A stretch of 64,000 bases of DNA from Laedolimicola ammoniilytica (GCF_025567165.1 NZ_JAOQKC010000005.1:62001-126000); one strand, 5' to 3'. Positions 25,889 to 35,433 are shown, numbered from the stretch's first letter. The notes: a model not told the origin generated them from the letters alone. Program-made: numbers and translations.

Positions 25889-28355
25889 AATCCACCTCGT
25901 TTCTGTTATTTGCCCCTGTATGATGCATGGCAGTCTGTGTGACCAGGAATGGATGCTCTACATACTCCTCTTTTGCTGAGGTATATGCCGCTCCGCCCAG
26001 AGAGTCCAGATACTGCCATCCGTTTTTGGATTTTGAGATGTACACATAGAACGGTGCAAGCACATACTCATCCCGTTCATAGCAACCAAGATACTTTCTT
26101 GCAAGTACCGCCACAACACCCAACTCTGCCGCTTTCTGTGTTGTCAGGGAAACTGCCAGTTTCATTACTTCCTCTTTTTCAATATCATTGAGTCTGGAAG
26201 TATAAACACTCTCCAGGAATAACACAGCCTTCTCACCTGCGGCAGACTTTCCGGTAGCCGTGTTCTCCTGCGACAAATCAGCAAAAGAAAAATCGATGGC
26301 AGGTGGTTTTTGAAATGCACCTTTTGTCAGACGGAGGCAGGCGCGAGCCACCACTGTTTCATCCTTTTTCACAAGAATAATCTTCTTGTTAGAGTCAAAG
26401 GCGGCTAACAGGCACTCTCTCTGGCTTCCAGTACGGTAAGACAGGCAGGTACCATGAGGAAGCTCCCCAAGCCGCAGAGTGTGGTAAAAATCATCCACCT
26501 CTTCTGCCAGAAATGCACCTCGGGCCAAAGAAAGATTTTTCTTCCAGAGGCTCTCCTGCATCTCGCTGACAGGGTAGCGGATCTCACGCTGCAGGTCACC
26601 GGCAAAATATTTGAGTTTATAGAACTGGCCCATCAATTCAGCCTGTACGATCCGTCGCAGCGCTTCAACAGCCAACTCCTGCCCGTCCAGTTCCCCATAG
26701 AGAGCGCGTACCATAGCCGCGTCACCCCGCAGTAAAAACTCCGTGACAGTCTCCCTGTTCTGCTCCACAAAATCATCCGAGAAGACCAGCTTGTCTTTTA
26801 GTTCCAGCCAGTCTGCATCTGTTGTCAGAATATCTTTGCGTACCTGCTTCCAATCCGTCCTTTCCAAAAGAGCCGTCATATTGTTGAGGGCAAATACCGC
26901 ATCCGGCTCCGCAGTGAAAGCCGGTATGAATGTCTGCAGCTTCGTATAGTGTTGTAACAGTTCCATGGCAGTCCTCCGGGTCAGTCCACGGATATGTCCA
27001 AATGAACTCCGGTACCATTCGCTAAATGGCCTTTCCAACAGACATTTTCCAAGCTGCTCCAGCTCTGTATCTCCTGTATACTGGCTGACCAGCTCCCGCT
27101 TTATCAGCTGCCGAAGTGTCAGCAAACGCTGATCCACAGGAAGAGGTGTCAGCATGGTGTATAGCCGAACGTAAACCTCTTTCTGATGCCAGAGCTGATA
27201 CATTTCCTCGAAGGTGTACTGCTGCCCTTCTTCCAGAAGCGTAAAAAAGCTGTCATTGCGGTTCACAGAATCGCTGGCTTTCAAATTCTTCAGCGTCAGA
27301 GAATTGATGTTGCAATGCTCACAAAAGCCTGGCTCAAACAAAAGTGAGTATCTCCCCAAGGACAGGAACACTTCACTGTTCTGATCCACCAAATCCAGAA
27401 AATGCTTTTTTCTATGCTCCACTGCATAAATGAGAATTGAAAACTGGAATTGTCGGATTGCATTAAAATCCAAATGGAGCCTGCCGGCATACAGAGCATT
27501 CAAATAACTCAGTTGGTTGCATAAAATTTCTTTCCTTCGTTCCTTGCTTAAAGGATGTGGCTGGGAGATAAACCAGTTGAGGTCGTATTGTCCGGCATGG
27601 TTGTCCAGCCAGAGGTCAAAAAAAGCAGACAAATCCTCTGCATCATATTCAAATACAGCCAACAGCCGGCGGAATTTTCCCACATCGGTCATTTTCATCC
27701 ACCGGAGATCTTTCAGGCGCTCTACTGACAGAAACAGCCGCACACCTTGCCGATAAAGCAAGATGCAGACTCTCTGGAGCGGACGATTCTGTTCCAACAG
27801 TTCCAGAGCTTTCCGCTCATTTTGATGCCAGCAAAACAGATACGAACCAAGAAACGGCTGCCGCATCATATCCCGCTGGTGCTCCGTCAGCATGGAAAGT
27901 CCCTTCCACTCCGCAATGGGAAAAGTCTGCAGGTTATCCAATATGACCTGCTCCTCTTCTTCATACATCACAAAGGGAAAATAGTATTTCAGGTATTCAA
28001 ACCGCAGGGAAGGCAACAGTTCCAATTCCATGACTGCCAGCACCTGCTCTTGGGGATACGCTGTCAGTCTCTCTCCATACCCGTCTGCCGACTCTAAGAC
28101 CGAAGCAATTTCTTCATCACCAATCTCCTGCCTGCACAACGCACCATAGAGTGCTGCAAAGTTCGGCACCCGAACCAGTTCTTCCTGTATCCGCTTTGTC
28201 TTTCGGATGTGCAGCCGTTCCTGTAATTGAAGTGTCTCCACCTGTCCACATGCCTGCGCTATGGCATCCTCTGAAAAGCTGCCTGTAAGCGCCGGGAGCA
28301 ATCCGTCATCTTTCATTCTGGTCAATAGGGTCAGATGTTTTAATGTATTTCTCAT
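25881..28355 (-). CDS. Unrecognised 824-residue protein with possible PcfJ-like C-terminal domain
   Basis: A largely helical soluble protein. The N-terminal 600 residues show repeating helical pairs with many Leu, Arg and Trp residues and no motif I can name; a CxxC-like pair ('FCEHCN') sits near 345-350. The C-terminal 200 residues contain 'GTCLSYRTGSQRECLLAAFD', then 'NKKIILVKKDETVVARACLRL' and an 'LFLESVYTSRLNDIEKEEV' stretch. This order (Cys-containing turn, short basic strand, 'VAR' strand, surface helix) recalls the C-terminal part of PcfJ-like proteins (compare 'LHHCVGSSD...MFLRKTDD' in the gene at 33246-35432). That relation is a suggestion only. Start overlaps the upstream stop (ATGA). 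Confidence 0.75.
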   Translation of the reverse strand: MRNTLKHLTLLTRMKDDGLLPALTGSFSEDAIAQACGQVETLQLQERLHIRKTKRIQEELVRVPNFAALYGALCRQEIGDEEIASVLESADGYGERLTAYPQEQVLAVMELELLPSLRFEYLKYYFPFVMYEEEEQVILDNLQTFPIAEWKGLSMLTEHQRDMMRQPFLGSYLFCWHQNERKALELLEQNRPLQRVCILLYRQGVRLFLSVERLKDLRWMKMTDVGKFRRLLAVFEYDAEDLSAFFDLWLDNHAGQYDLNWFISQPHPLSKERRKEILCNQLSYLNALYAGRLHLDFNAIRQFQFSILIYAVEHRKKHFLDLVDQNSEVFLSLGRYSLLFEPGFCEHCNINSLTLKNLKASDSVNRNDSFFTLLEEGQQYTFEEMYQLWHQKEVYVRLYTMLTPLPVDQRLLTLRQLIKRELVSQYTGDTELEQLGKCLLERPFSEWYRSSFGHIRGLTRRTAMELLQHYTKLQTFIPAFTAEPDAVFALNNMTALLERTDWKQVRKDILTTDADWLELKDKLVFSDDFVEQNRETVTEFLLRGDAAMVRALYGELDGQELAVEALRRIVQAELMGQFYKLKYFAGDLQREIRYPVSEMQESLWKKNLSLARGAFLAEEVDDFYHTLRLGELPHGTCLSYRTGSQRECLLAAFDSNKKIILVKKDETVVARACLRLTKGAFQKPPAIDFSFADLSQENTATGKSAAGEKAVLFLESVYTSRLNDIEKEEVMKLAVSLTTQKAAELGVVAVLARKYLGCYERDEYVLAPFYVYISKSKNGWQYLDSLGGAAYTSAKEEYVEHPFLVTQTAMHHTGANNRNEVDYE

Positions 28356-30469
28356 GCTGCTTCACCTCCGATCAGTGTCAGTACCATATTCAAAATCTCA
28401 TGCCTTGGCCGGGGTTCAGACTTTACCAGTTCACCACACAGTTCAAAAAAGGCATGTGCGCCTTTGGCTTCCATCGTCCGTACACAACCGACAGGCCATT
28501 CCACCAGCTTGTCAAACGCCATATTCAGCACCTCGTTCTTCTCGTCCTGATGATAATATCCCCCAATGAATTTAACCAGAGATTCGGCGCTGCCGTTATA
28601 AAGCTGCTGCAGCTTTTCCCGTTTCTGTATGGTTCGTTTTTCCTGCTCCAGTCGTTTTTCCTGCTCCTTTCTCTCAGCTTCGACTCTGCGCTCATCCTCC
28701 AACTCTTCCTTGGAATAGAATGTTTCCTTCAGCCGGTTGATTTCATAGCCGTTATACTCGCTGTGGAGAAAAAACTGCCGCAACACCGCTGCCAGCGCTT
28801 TTTTATCATAAAGGCGTTGGATCTCCGGTGCTTTTAAGGCACTTAAAACGAAGTCCTCATATTTTTCCGGCTCAGTTTGGAAAAATGAAAGCTCCACCCA
28901 GTCATAAAGCTGTCGCTGCTGCTCTGCAGTTAGGAATGGCCGGCTGATGTATGTTTTATATTCTCTTCTGCTGTAATACCCCTCACTTCTGACAAAGCAT
29001 TCGTGAAAGTAAAACCGCTCACCAAAAATCGTTTGAAGATGGGGAAAAGTATACTCAGCCAGCAACCTCTCTACAAACCGGAAACATCTCCAGCTCGAAA
29101 TTCTTAGGGCATACTCCCGCAGCAGTTTCAGTTGTGGCGCGTATTCGCCACCATCCCTGTGCTGCTCAAAAAACTCCCATAAATCGATTTCTTTCCTTTC
29201 CACCAGAAAGGCAAACGCCCGCCCACTGTTCTTATGGCAACTTCTGAAATATTCTCCATAATCGGCTCCGGTTAGTTCTTGGTATCTGGAAAGCCACTGT
29301 TTCAAAGGGATCGCCTGCCTGGAATGCAGCATTTGCAAGGTAAACAACTCCATATAGTTATCCCGCTCCAGTTCCTTCGCGAGATCATCGTACTGAGGAT
29401 CAAACACATCAAATCGGTACGGAAAATCTTTCTGTATCGTTTGATTCATCCATAACAGTGTTTTCGGCGCTGTGGGGTTCAAACCATATTGAACCGCTTC
29501 CCAGAGTCCCTGAAATCCTTCGTACTTGACCGTAAAGCTGTCATAGAACCGAAACAGCCAGCCAAGATACTCATAAAATTCTTCCGAAAGATCCTTTGGA
29601 GCATTCAGAAGCATCCGCCCACACGCCGCTGCGATTTTCTCGGCAGTGATGCTCTTGGAACTCAACCGATCCGGCAGCCTGTCCGCCCATACAGCGAGAG
29701 AGTTTGCCAAAATGATTTCATCGCAGCGATACCCTGCTTTAGTCAAAACCGAAAATTCGCGGCTGTCGGGCTTCACATTCATATACGGCAGTTTCATCAG
29801 CGTGCGCAGCACCAGGTCGGCTTTCCCGCGGTATTTCTTTGCCTGCTCTGCATAGAACCGGATGAACCATTCCAGCACACCAAAATCATATACCAGAGAA
29901 AGTGTTCGATTTTGTGTAAACAGGCGGCTCAGCTGGGTATGCATCGCCTCATAGCCGCGTTCCGTATCATCAAATAGCGACAGTACAAACAGGGCTTCTT
30001 CCGTTCTCATATACTCTCTTTCTGCCAGTTTCTCCAACAGGGCATGGCGCTGTGCCGCATCTGTTTCCAAAAGATACAGAGCGCCCTGCAGGTACACATC
30101 TTCTCCGGCAGACCGTCGCAATTTCTGGAGGAATGCTCCACGCTGGTTACCCACAAACATATTGTCAGACTGGATCGCACAGGTATTTCCCAGCGCCAGG
30201 GCCAGAGCGCGGAACACCTGGACATCATCGCCCAGTTTTTCCTCAAACCGCTCCAACACCTCGCCAGGGTAACGCAAATGGTATGGTTCAAAATAGCCGG
30301 ACACATCCGTTTCCACCTGCCATATCTGCATCGCCCTTGTTTGTCGGTAAGTCCTTCTCGCCGTATCGTCCTGAGAAGTCTGTACTACCAATTCGGCAAA
30401 GGAATGGTAAAGCTCCAAATCAATAGCCCTCTGATATACCCGGTAAACCGGTATCCTGTCGATATGCAT
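28352..30469 (-). CDS. Unrecognised 705-residue protein, first gene of a three-gene operon
   Basis: The ATG at 30469 (MHIDRIPVYRVYQRAIDLEL) has the site GTAGGAGGGATTTTA; a frame extension upstream crosses a strong hairpin and is not used. The protein is soluble and helical: regularly spaced hydrophobic helices from 20 to about 600 (possible alpha-solenoid), then a very charged coiled-coil stretch (about 596-640, 'KEELEDERRVEAERKEQEKR') and a compact C-terminal helical part. No catalytic motif recognised. The operon stands directly behind the ligase gene but is separated by a 14-bp hairpin. Its two followers are coupled by overlapping start and stop codons, so the three products probably act as one complex. 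Confidence 0.75.
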   Translation of the reverse strand: MHIDRIPVYRVYQRAIDLELYHSFAELVVQTSQDDTARRTYRQTRAMQIWQVETDVSGYFEPYHLRYPGEVLERFEEKLGDDVQVFRALALALGNTCAIQSDNMFVGNQRGAFLQKLRRSAGEDVYLQGALYLLETDAAQRHALLEKLAEREYMRTEEALFVLSLFDDTERGYEAMHTQLSRLFTQNRTLSLVYDFGVLEWFIRFYAEQAKKYRGKADLVLRTLMKLPYMNVKPDSREFSVLTKAGYRCDEIILANSLAVWADRLPDRLSSKSITAEKIAAACGRMLLNAPKDLSEEFYEYLGWLFRFYDSFTVKYEGFQGLWEAVQYGLNPTAPKTLLWMNQTIQKDFPYRFDVFDPQYDDLAKELERDNYMELFTLQMLHSRQAIPLKQWLSRYQELTGADYGEYFRSCHKNSGRAFAFLVERKEIDLWEFFEQHRDGGEYAPQLKLLREYALRISSWRCFRFVERLLAEYTFPHLQTIFGERFYFHECFVRSEGYYSRREYKTYISRPFLTAEQQRQLYDWVELSFFQTEPEKYEDFVLSALKAPEIQRLYDKKALAAVLRQFFLHSEYNGYEINRLKETFYSKEELEDERRVEAERKEQEKRLEQEKRTIQKREKLQQLYNGSAESLVKFIGGYYHQDEKNEVLNMAFDKLVEWPVGCVRTMEAKGAHAFFELCGELVKSEPRPRHEILNMVLTLIGGEAA

Positions 30470-30505
30470 TAAAATCCCTCCTACTTGAAATCTTCCATAA
30501 AAGAT

Positions 30506-30540
30506 ATGGGGAGAGAGCCCTGTTTCGGCTCTCTCCCCAT
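30506..30540 (-). terminator. Strong hairpin between ligase gene and hypothetical operon
   Basis: Perfect 14-bp stem (ATGGGGAGAGAGCC with GGCTCTCTCCCCAT, loop of seven), 40 bases after the ligase stop. The T tract after it is interrupted (ATATCTTTTATGG). It probably ends or attenuates the DNA-processing transcript. Confidence 0.7.
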
Positions 30541-30579
30541 TGATTAACTGACAGCACACCGATGGTATGCTATATTATC

Positions 30580-32604
30580 TTACTCAGCACCAGCCATACT
30601 GAAAAACTCCGCAGGCGACAGCACTGTAACGCCCAAATCCCTGGCCTTGGATAACTTGCTGCCGGCATTTTCGCCGCAGACCAGATAATCCGTCTTCTTG
30701 GACACCGAGCTGCCGGCATGGGCGCCCAGTGATTCGATCAGGTCATTGATTCCGTCCCGGGTGTAGGGTTCCACCTTGCCGGTAACTACGATAGTCTTTC
30801 CTACAAAGGGATTATCCTGCACCCTGTCTTCGCTGTGTTCTGCCACAGCAGGCTTTTGAATATTCATCATAGTCTGTAACTCCTCCCAAATACAGAAATT
30901 ATCTTCTACACAGAACCAGTCGTGGATATTGTTATGCAATGTCTCCCCGAAATCCGGAAGCTGCCGAAAATCATAGCCTCCATAGACCGCATCCCGAAAC
31001 TCATCCAAATCATAGTGGAACACACGACCCAATACCTTGCTGGCAGTGTTGCCGATCATAGGGATGTCCATAGAAATCAGATACCGTTCAAAGGTGGTAT
31101 TCCGGCTCTGCTGGATAGCGTCCCAAAGGCGCTGCCAGGACTTTTCACCAAACCCATCCATGCGGACGATTTCAGCCCGGTAGCGGTCCAGACGGTAAAT
31201 GTCCAGATAACTATGGATAAATCCCTGACCAATGAATTTTTCCAGTGTAGCCTCCGACAGCCCTTCAATGTCCATCGCCTTCTGGCTGACAAAATGAACG
31301 AACTTCTTCAGCCGGCGTGTTTCACAGTCAGGATTATCGCAGTACAGCGTCTTGATGATGCGATCCTCGCTCTTTTCGCCCTTTCCGCTTGATTCATGGA
31401 TGCGGGTAGGCTGTCCGCAGCAGGGGCAAACATGGGGAATCGTATCCGCCATAGAGAAACCGCCTCTGTCCAAATTTTCCTCCACATGAGGGATGATCAT
31501 ATTTCGCTTGCTTACCAGAATCCGGTTTCCAGCCATCAGTTCCAGATCCTCAATAAAGGACAAGTTGTGCAGACTGGCCCGGCTGACCTCGCAGCCATCG
31601 ATTTCCACCGGTGTAAACACAGCTACCGGAGCAATCTCTCCAGTTCTGCCCGGTGTCCATTCAATGTACTGCAGCAGGCTCTCATGCAGGTCATCTTCAA
31701 ATTTATAGGCCAGACCGTCCTTATAGTGATGTCCGGTGTGGCCGCAGCTCTGGGCATAGGCGATGTCGTTAAACGAAACCACGATACCGTCAATGGGGAT
31801 ATCTTTGTCAGTGGCATATTGCCTCAGCTGATAAATACCGGCTTCCACATTTTCCAATGTCAGTTTCTGCTTTGTGACCAGATACTTGCAGGGCTGGAAC
31901 CCCAGCGCACGCAATTCCCGCAGCTTATCTGATTTCCGGGTCAGGTGCGGAAAGCCCTCCAGCACACCAAACGGCATGAAAACCAGCCGACGCTCCTGGC
32001 ATGTCTTGGCATCCATCAGACGGATGGAACCAGCAGCCAGATTGCGGCCGTTTTTATAGGGCTTACCGCTGCTGTCCTGCAGGCTGGTCTTCAGTTCCTC
32101 AAAATCACTGGGTCTGATAAAGCCCTCACCCGTCACAACCAGTCTCTCTTTGTAGGTAATGTGGGAAGGAATACCGCTGATGGCTCGGGTGTTATGGGTA
32201 ATGATCTCCCCTTCGTCACCATCGCCACGGGTAGCCGCCTCCAGAAGTTCTCCATTCTCATAGGTCAGCTTTACAGTCAGGCCATCCAGTTTGAGCATCA
32301 GCATCACCTGCTGCTCACCCATGAAATTCAGAAGAACCATACTGCTCTTAGTCTTATCCAAAGACAACAGCGGGATCTCATGTCTGGTTTTCTCCAGTCT
32401 GCTTACCGCAGGATAGCCTACTGTCTGGGTTGGCGAATTTGCCATTTGGATTCCCGTTTCCTGTTCCAGCTCTTTCAACTCGTCAAAGAGTCTGTCATAG
32501 ACCTCATCTGACACACTGGGCGCATTGCGGTTATAATACTCATCCCGATAACGGTTGAGCCGGTCATTCAATTCTCTCTGCTTTTCAAAAATATTCCGTT
32601 CCAT
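30580..32604 (-). CDS. ligA: NAD-dependent DNA ligase (element-borne LigA)
   Basis: The 674-residue protein has all parts of bacterial LigA: domain Ia ('YYNRNAPSVSDEVYDRLFDEL', about 23-43), adenylation motif KLDG with the AMP-accepting Lys 105, 'TRGDGDEGE' (125-133), the OB fold, a four-Cys zinc finger (Cys 393, 396, 422, 427), helix-hairpin-helix repeats and a C-terminal BRCT domain (about 600-672). It seals nicks using NAD+. The length equals chromosomal LigA, and all catalytic residues are present, so it should be active. As part of the DNA-processing operon it is probably a second ligase used during transfer or replication of the element; the chromosomal copy is outside the window. Confidence 0.93.
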   Translation of the reverse strand: MERNIFEKQRELNDRLNRYRDEYYNRNAPSVSDEVYDRLFDELKELEQETGIQMANSPTQTVGYPAVSRLEKTRHEIPLLSLDKTKSSMVLLNFMGEQQVMLMLKLDGLTVKLTYENGELLEAATRGDGDEGEIITHNTRAISGIPSHITYKERLVVTGEGFIRPSDFEELKTSLQDSSGKPYKNGRNLAAGSIRLMDAKTCQERRLVFMPFGVLEGFPHLTRKSDKLRELRALGFQPCKYLVTKQKLTLENVEAGIYQLRQYATDKDIPIDGIVVSFNDIAYAQSCGHTGHHYKDGLAYKFEDDLHESLLQYIEWTPGRTGEIAPVAVFTPVEIDGCEVSRASLHNLSFIEDLELMAGNRILVSKRNMIIPHVEENLDRGGFSMADTIPHVCPCCGQPTRIHESSGKGEKSEDRIIKTLYCDNPDCETRRLKKFVHFVSQKAMDIEGLSEATLEKFIGQGFIHSYLDIYRLDRYRAEIVRMDGFGEKSWQRLWDAIQQSRNTTFERYLISMDIPMIGNTASKVLGRVFHYDLDEFRDAVYGGYDFRQLPDFGETLHNNIHDWFCVEDNFCIWEELQTMMNIQKPAVAEHSEDRVQDNPFVGKTIVVTGKVEPYTRDGINDLIESLGAHAGSSVSKKTDYLVCGENAGSKLSKARDLGVTVLSPAEFFSMAGAE

Positions 32605-32927
32605 TATGCTGCCTCCTTTTCAAGTACCCGGAAGGACATAACCAGTTCTTCTTCCGTATGCTTCTGTTCACTGTCGAAAACACTGCAAACACCGTCTGTA
32701 AACTGCCAGTGGGCGGCTCTGCCCCACCAAAGGATTGGGCCGCGGCCGCCGTTCCCTCTGTTGGCAGACGCATCTGGCTGATTCGCTACGGTACTATAAA
32801 AGCCCTGCGTGTTTACCAGCGTAATGTTCCGTATCTGTCCAATACATTCCGGTCGGCAGTGATCCAATATCTCCAACTGCGTCCCTTCCCGAAGTGTCCT
32901 GCGCAGCTGATTCAGGTTTTTGATCAT
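32604..32927 (-). CDS. Hypothetical protein (107 residues)
   Basis: Start at 32927 (MIKNLNQLRRTLREGTQLEI) is preferred: GGAGAAAAGCGC precedes it and it overlaps the stop of the previous gene (ATGA). The protein looks like a small SH3-like or beta barrel: 'IGQIRNITLVNTQGFYSTVA', then 'GGRGPILWWGRAAHWQFTDG' and 'CSVFDSEQKHTEEELVMSFRVLE'. A Gly/Trp-rich loop at 55-75 is notable. No named family recognised. Its stop overlaps the first base of the ligase start region, so it is co-translated with the ligase. Confidence 0.7.
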   Translation of the reverse strand: MIKNLNQLRRTLREGTQLEILDHCRPECIGQIRNITLVNTQGFYSTVANQPDASANRGNGGRGPILWWGRAAHWQFTDGVCSVFDSEQKHTEEELVMSFRVLEKEAA

Positions 32928-33181
32928 GCGCTTTTCTCCTTTCCCCGCCCCACAGGGCAATCCTGCTGTGCGGTATGCAGCCCATTTCTGCCGGCTGCAT
33001 ACCTGCCAAAATTCAATTCATGGACAATACGCTGAATGGCGTCATCATCGTCCCACGCTGCGTGAAGCGTATTCCGCTCTGGTCCGGCTCCCACATGGAC
33101 ACATACCTTTTCACTGCCAACCTGCAGCAGCACATCCTGTCGCCTGGCGCAAACCACTGCCAGATTTCCAATTTGTTTCAT
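32924..33181 (-). CDS. Hypothetical protein (85 residues)
   Basis: Starts MKQIGNLAVVCARRQDVLLQ with site GGAAGGAGCAGAGC. The first 60 residues read as a small alpha/beta domain ('VLLQVGSEKVCVHVGAGPE', then an acidic DDDDA turn and the helix 'IQRIVHELNFGRY'); the tail is Gly/Lys-rich and overlaps the next gene. No family recognised. Position in the tight operon between the PcfJ-like and ligase genes supports that it is real. Confidence 0.68.
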   Translation of the reverse strand: MKQIGNLAVVCARRQDVLLQVGSEKVCVHVGAGPERNTLHAAWDDDDAIQRIVHELNFGRYAAGRNGLHTAQQDCPVGRGKEKSA

Positions 33182-33245
33182 GCTCTGCTCCTTCCTTGTT
33201 CATCAATAGCCGGACACCCAAAGGATGCCCGGCCATTCTCATTTG

Positions 33246-35432
33246 TCACGCTGCAGCAGCCAGCGCCGGAGACTGGATGCTATCCGTGTTCTCCATCAGA
33301 TCTGCCATCAGCACATCCACCAAAAGTTTTCCTGCCAAATGGCCGGTATGGATGATGACCCGATCCTTCTTCAACTGGATAAACTCCTTCTCACGAAGGA
33401 CACGGCTCTCTGCAGCCAGCGCCTTGTCGCTTTCTGTCAGCCTGGCGGTAACCACCCGCTGCCACTTCTGCAGGAACTCTGTTGCCTGCTCAATGTCCTT
33501 CTTCTGCCGGTCATATTCCGTCCGTTTCTGCCGCACTGTTCCATCCGGCTCCACTTCCAGCGTGTAATAGGCATGGAAAGGATCATCCGTTTTACGCAGA
33601 AACATCACAAAGCTTTCTCGCCGCTCAATCCGATCCCAGTAGCGGTCGCTGCTTCCTACACAGTGATGGAGCGCACGCCCCTCGGTAATAATATCCAGAA
33701 TACCGCTTGGCACCACTACCATATAATCCGCATCGGCGTACTCATATTTCGTTTTGATTTCCTGACAGATGGCATTAACATGGGGGAATTTCTCCTCCAT
33801 CTCCTCGGCCTGCAGTTCAATATCCTTCTCCTGGCATTTGAGCACCAGATCATCATGGCGCCGCCGCAGCTTTCTGGTGCGATATACGATCTCATCATAA
33901 ACATCCATGTGCAGTTTCTTTGCCATGGAAAGATAATCCTCCCATGTACGCAGTACCTCATGGCTGTTTCGCCGGAAAGATGGCATCTGACGCCGCACAT
34001 AGTTATAGACCTGCACCATGCTCATGCGGTCGGCAATGAACTGGACATCCCTGGGCTTAATATCCTGCTGATACATCCACAAAAGGACATTATCCGGGAT
34101 TTCCCTGCCGGTGCCCTTTTCATATTGCAGCCACCGCAGCAGATCACAGCCTCCATTATGGAGCCGAAGGCGCTGAAACCTTCTGCTGTCAAGTCCCAAG
34201 GCTTTGATCAGGCTCCCTGTACTACGGTTTTTGATAAGTTCACTGACCGTTCCGCAGGAACTGAAACATTCTCTGGTAAGCTTCGGCAGGCTCGCCTTGC
34301 TGATCTGTTCCATTTGCGGTATCCGTTCGAGCACAGCCAGATATTTTTCCGGATCAACGCTTTTCTGCTTCCGAATCCAGTTGACCAGCCCTGTGCATCG
34401 AAGTTCCTTCTGTTCCAGAGTTGGCAGCGTTTTGCCATAGACCCGTCCATTATGCGAACCAGACCAGTTGTAAGAACAGGGGGATCCGGAAATCCAACGC
34501 ATATTGCGCTGCTTATACAACCCCCAATAGTAGGTTCTTGGCTTCCTTTCCTTGTCATAAATCGTGCGCCGGATTTCCTGGCAATAAAGTCTGGAGTTTG
34601 GAAGGCTTTCTTTTCTGTATGTCCGGTCAGCCTGAAATTCACGAACTACAAAGCCAACTTTGCATCGCTGGATCAGGTAGGCAAAATGTTTTTCTGTCTG
34701 CATATACCCCGCTCGTCCATAGGCTTTGAATACCACCGAATGGCGGCAACAACTACAGCGGCCTTTTTGATTGTGATGTGGATGTACCTTGATCGGTACT
34801 TCCTTTTCGCAGTAGGTACAATAACCTGTTTTGGCGCCGCCCTTTTTGTAGTGGTAGTAAATGTAATTTTGCCGGATGGCAACCTTATCCACCCATCGAC
34901 TCCAGTCCTTCGGAAGTTCCGGCACCTGTTCCATATCTTTATCCCATGGATCAGTTTCCCGCCGGTGCCGCTGTTCGAGCTGTTCATCGCGCACATCCCG
35001 CTGAAACTGCAGGATGGCCTCTACCGCTTTTTTATCAATGTTCAGATATGTCTGTATAGATGTCTCATCTTCCTCGCTGATCCAGTAGGCTTTGGTATAC
35101 CAGTATTGCCGCTTCCAGTCCAGTCTGTCCAACTTGGATTCGCACCATTTCTGTATCAGGCTGTTATAGGTAATAAACTGCCGCTTTTCTTTATCCAGAT
35201 ACACTTCATAGGCCGGATTACTCCCATCCAAGCGAAGATGCTCTGGGAAAAAGAAAGCCACCTTCAATATTCCATCCTGTTTGATACATCTCAGATAGGT
35301 ATAATACTCACAGACTTCCCGAACATATCCGTAGTCAGTTTTTTCCTTTCTTGGCAGGTCTGAAGTCGCGATTTTCTTCATTTCATCCGTCGCTGTCAGA
35401 TTGGGAAGTGCCATCAGGGCTCTTTTTTTCAT
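33246..35432 (-). CDS. PcfJ-like protein
   Basis: The 728-residue protein has the PcfJ-like domain in its C-terminal third: 'SGILDIITEGRALHHCVGSSD', 'RIERRESFVMFLRKTDD', 'YTLEVEPDGTVRQKRTEYDR'. A zinc-finger-like cluster (CTYCEKEV...HPHHNQKGRCSCC) lies at about 208-235. PcfJ was named from a conjugative pheromone plasmid (pCF10) of Enterococcus, where its gene belongs to the transfer region; its biochemical role is unknown. Here it sits next to a PcfK-like gene, as on plasmids. The start at 35432 follows the DUF7666-like stop at once; the site GGATGGTG is weak. Confidence 0.85.
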   Translation of the reverse strand: MKKRALMALPNLTATDEMKKIATSDLPRKEKTDYGYVREVCEYYTYLRCIKQDGILKVAFFFPEHLRLDGSNPAYEVYLDKEKRQFITYNSLIQKWCESKLDRLDWKRQYWYTKAYWISEEDETSIQTYLNIDKKAVEAILQFQRDVRDEQLEQRHRRETDPWDKDMEQVPELPKDWSRWVDKVAIRQNYIYYHYKKGGAKTGYCTYCEKEVPIKVHPHHNQKGRCSCCRHSVVFKAYGRAGYMQTEKHFAYLIQRCKVGFVVREFQADRTYRKESLPNSRLYCQEIRRTIYDKERKPRTYYWGLYKQRNMRWISGSPCSYNWSGSHNGRVYGKTLPTLEQKELRCTGLVNWIRKQKSVDPEKYLAVLERIPQMEQISKASLPKLTRECFSSCGTVSELIKNRSTGSLIKALGLDSRRFQRLRLHNGGCDLLRWLQYEKGTGREIPDNVLLWMYQQDIKPRDVQFIADRMSMVQVYNYVRRQMPSFRRNSHEVLRTWEDYLSMAKKLHMDVYDEIVYRTRKLRRRHDDLVLKCQEKDIELQAEEMEEKFPHVNAICQEIKTKYEYADADYMVVVPSGILDIITEGRALHHCVGSSDRYWDRIERRESFVMFLRKTDDPFHAYYTLEVEPDGTVRQKRTEYDRQKKDIEQATEFLQKWQRVVTARLTESDKALAAESRVLREKEFIQLKKDRVIIHTGHLAGKLLVDVLMADLMENTDSIQSPALAAAA

Positions 35433-35433
35433 C

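Noticed and set aside
33225..35363. 712-codon plus-strand frame opposite the PcfJ-like gene
   Set aside because: Long but rich in His, Pro, Cys and Phe, with no start signal; the antisense PcfJ-like frame has a known family pattern and fits the operon.
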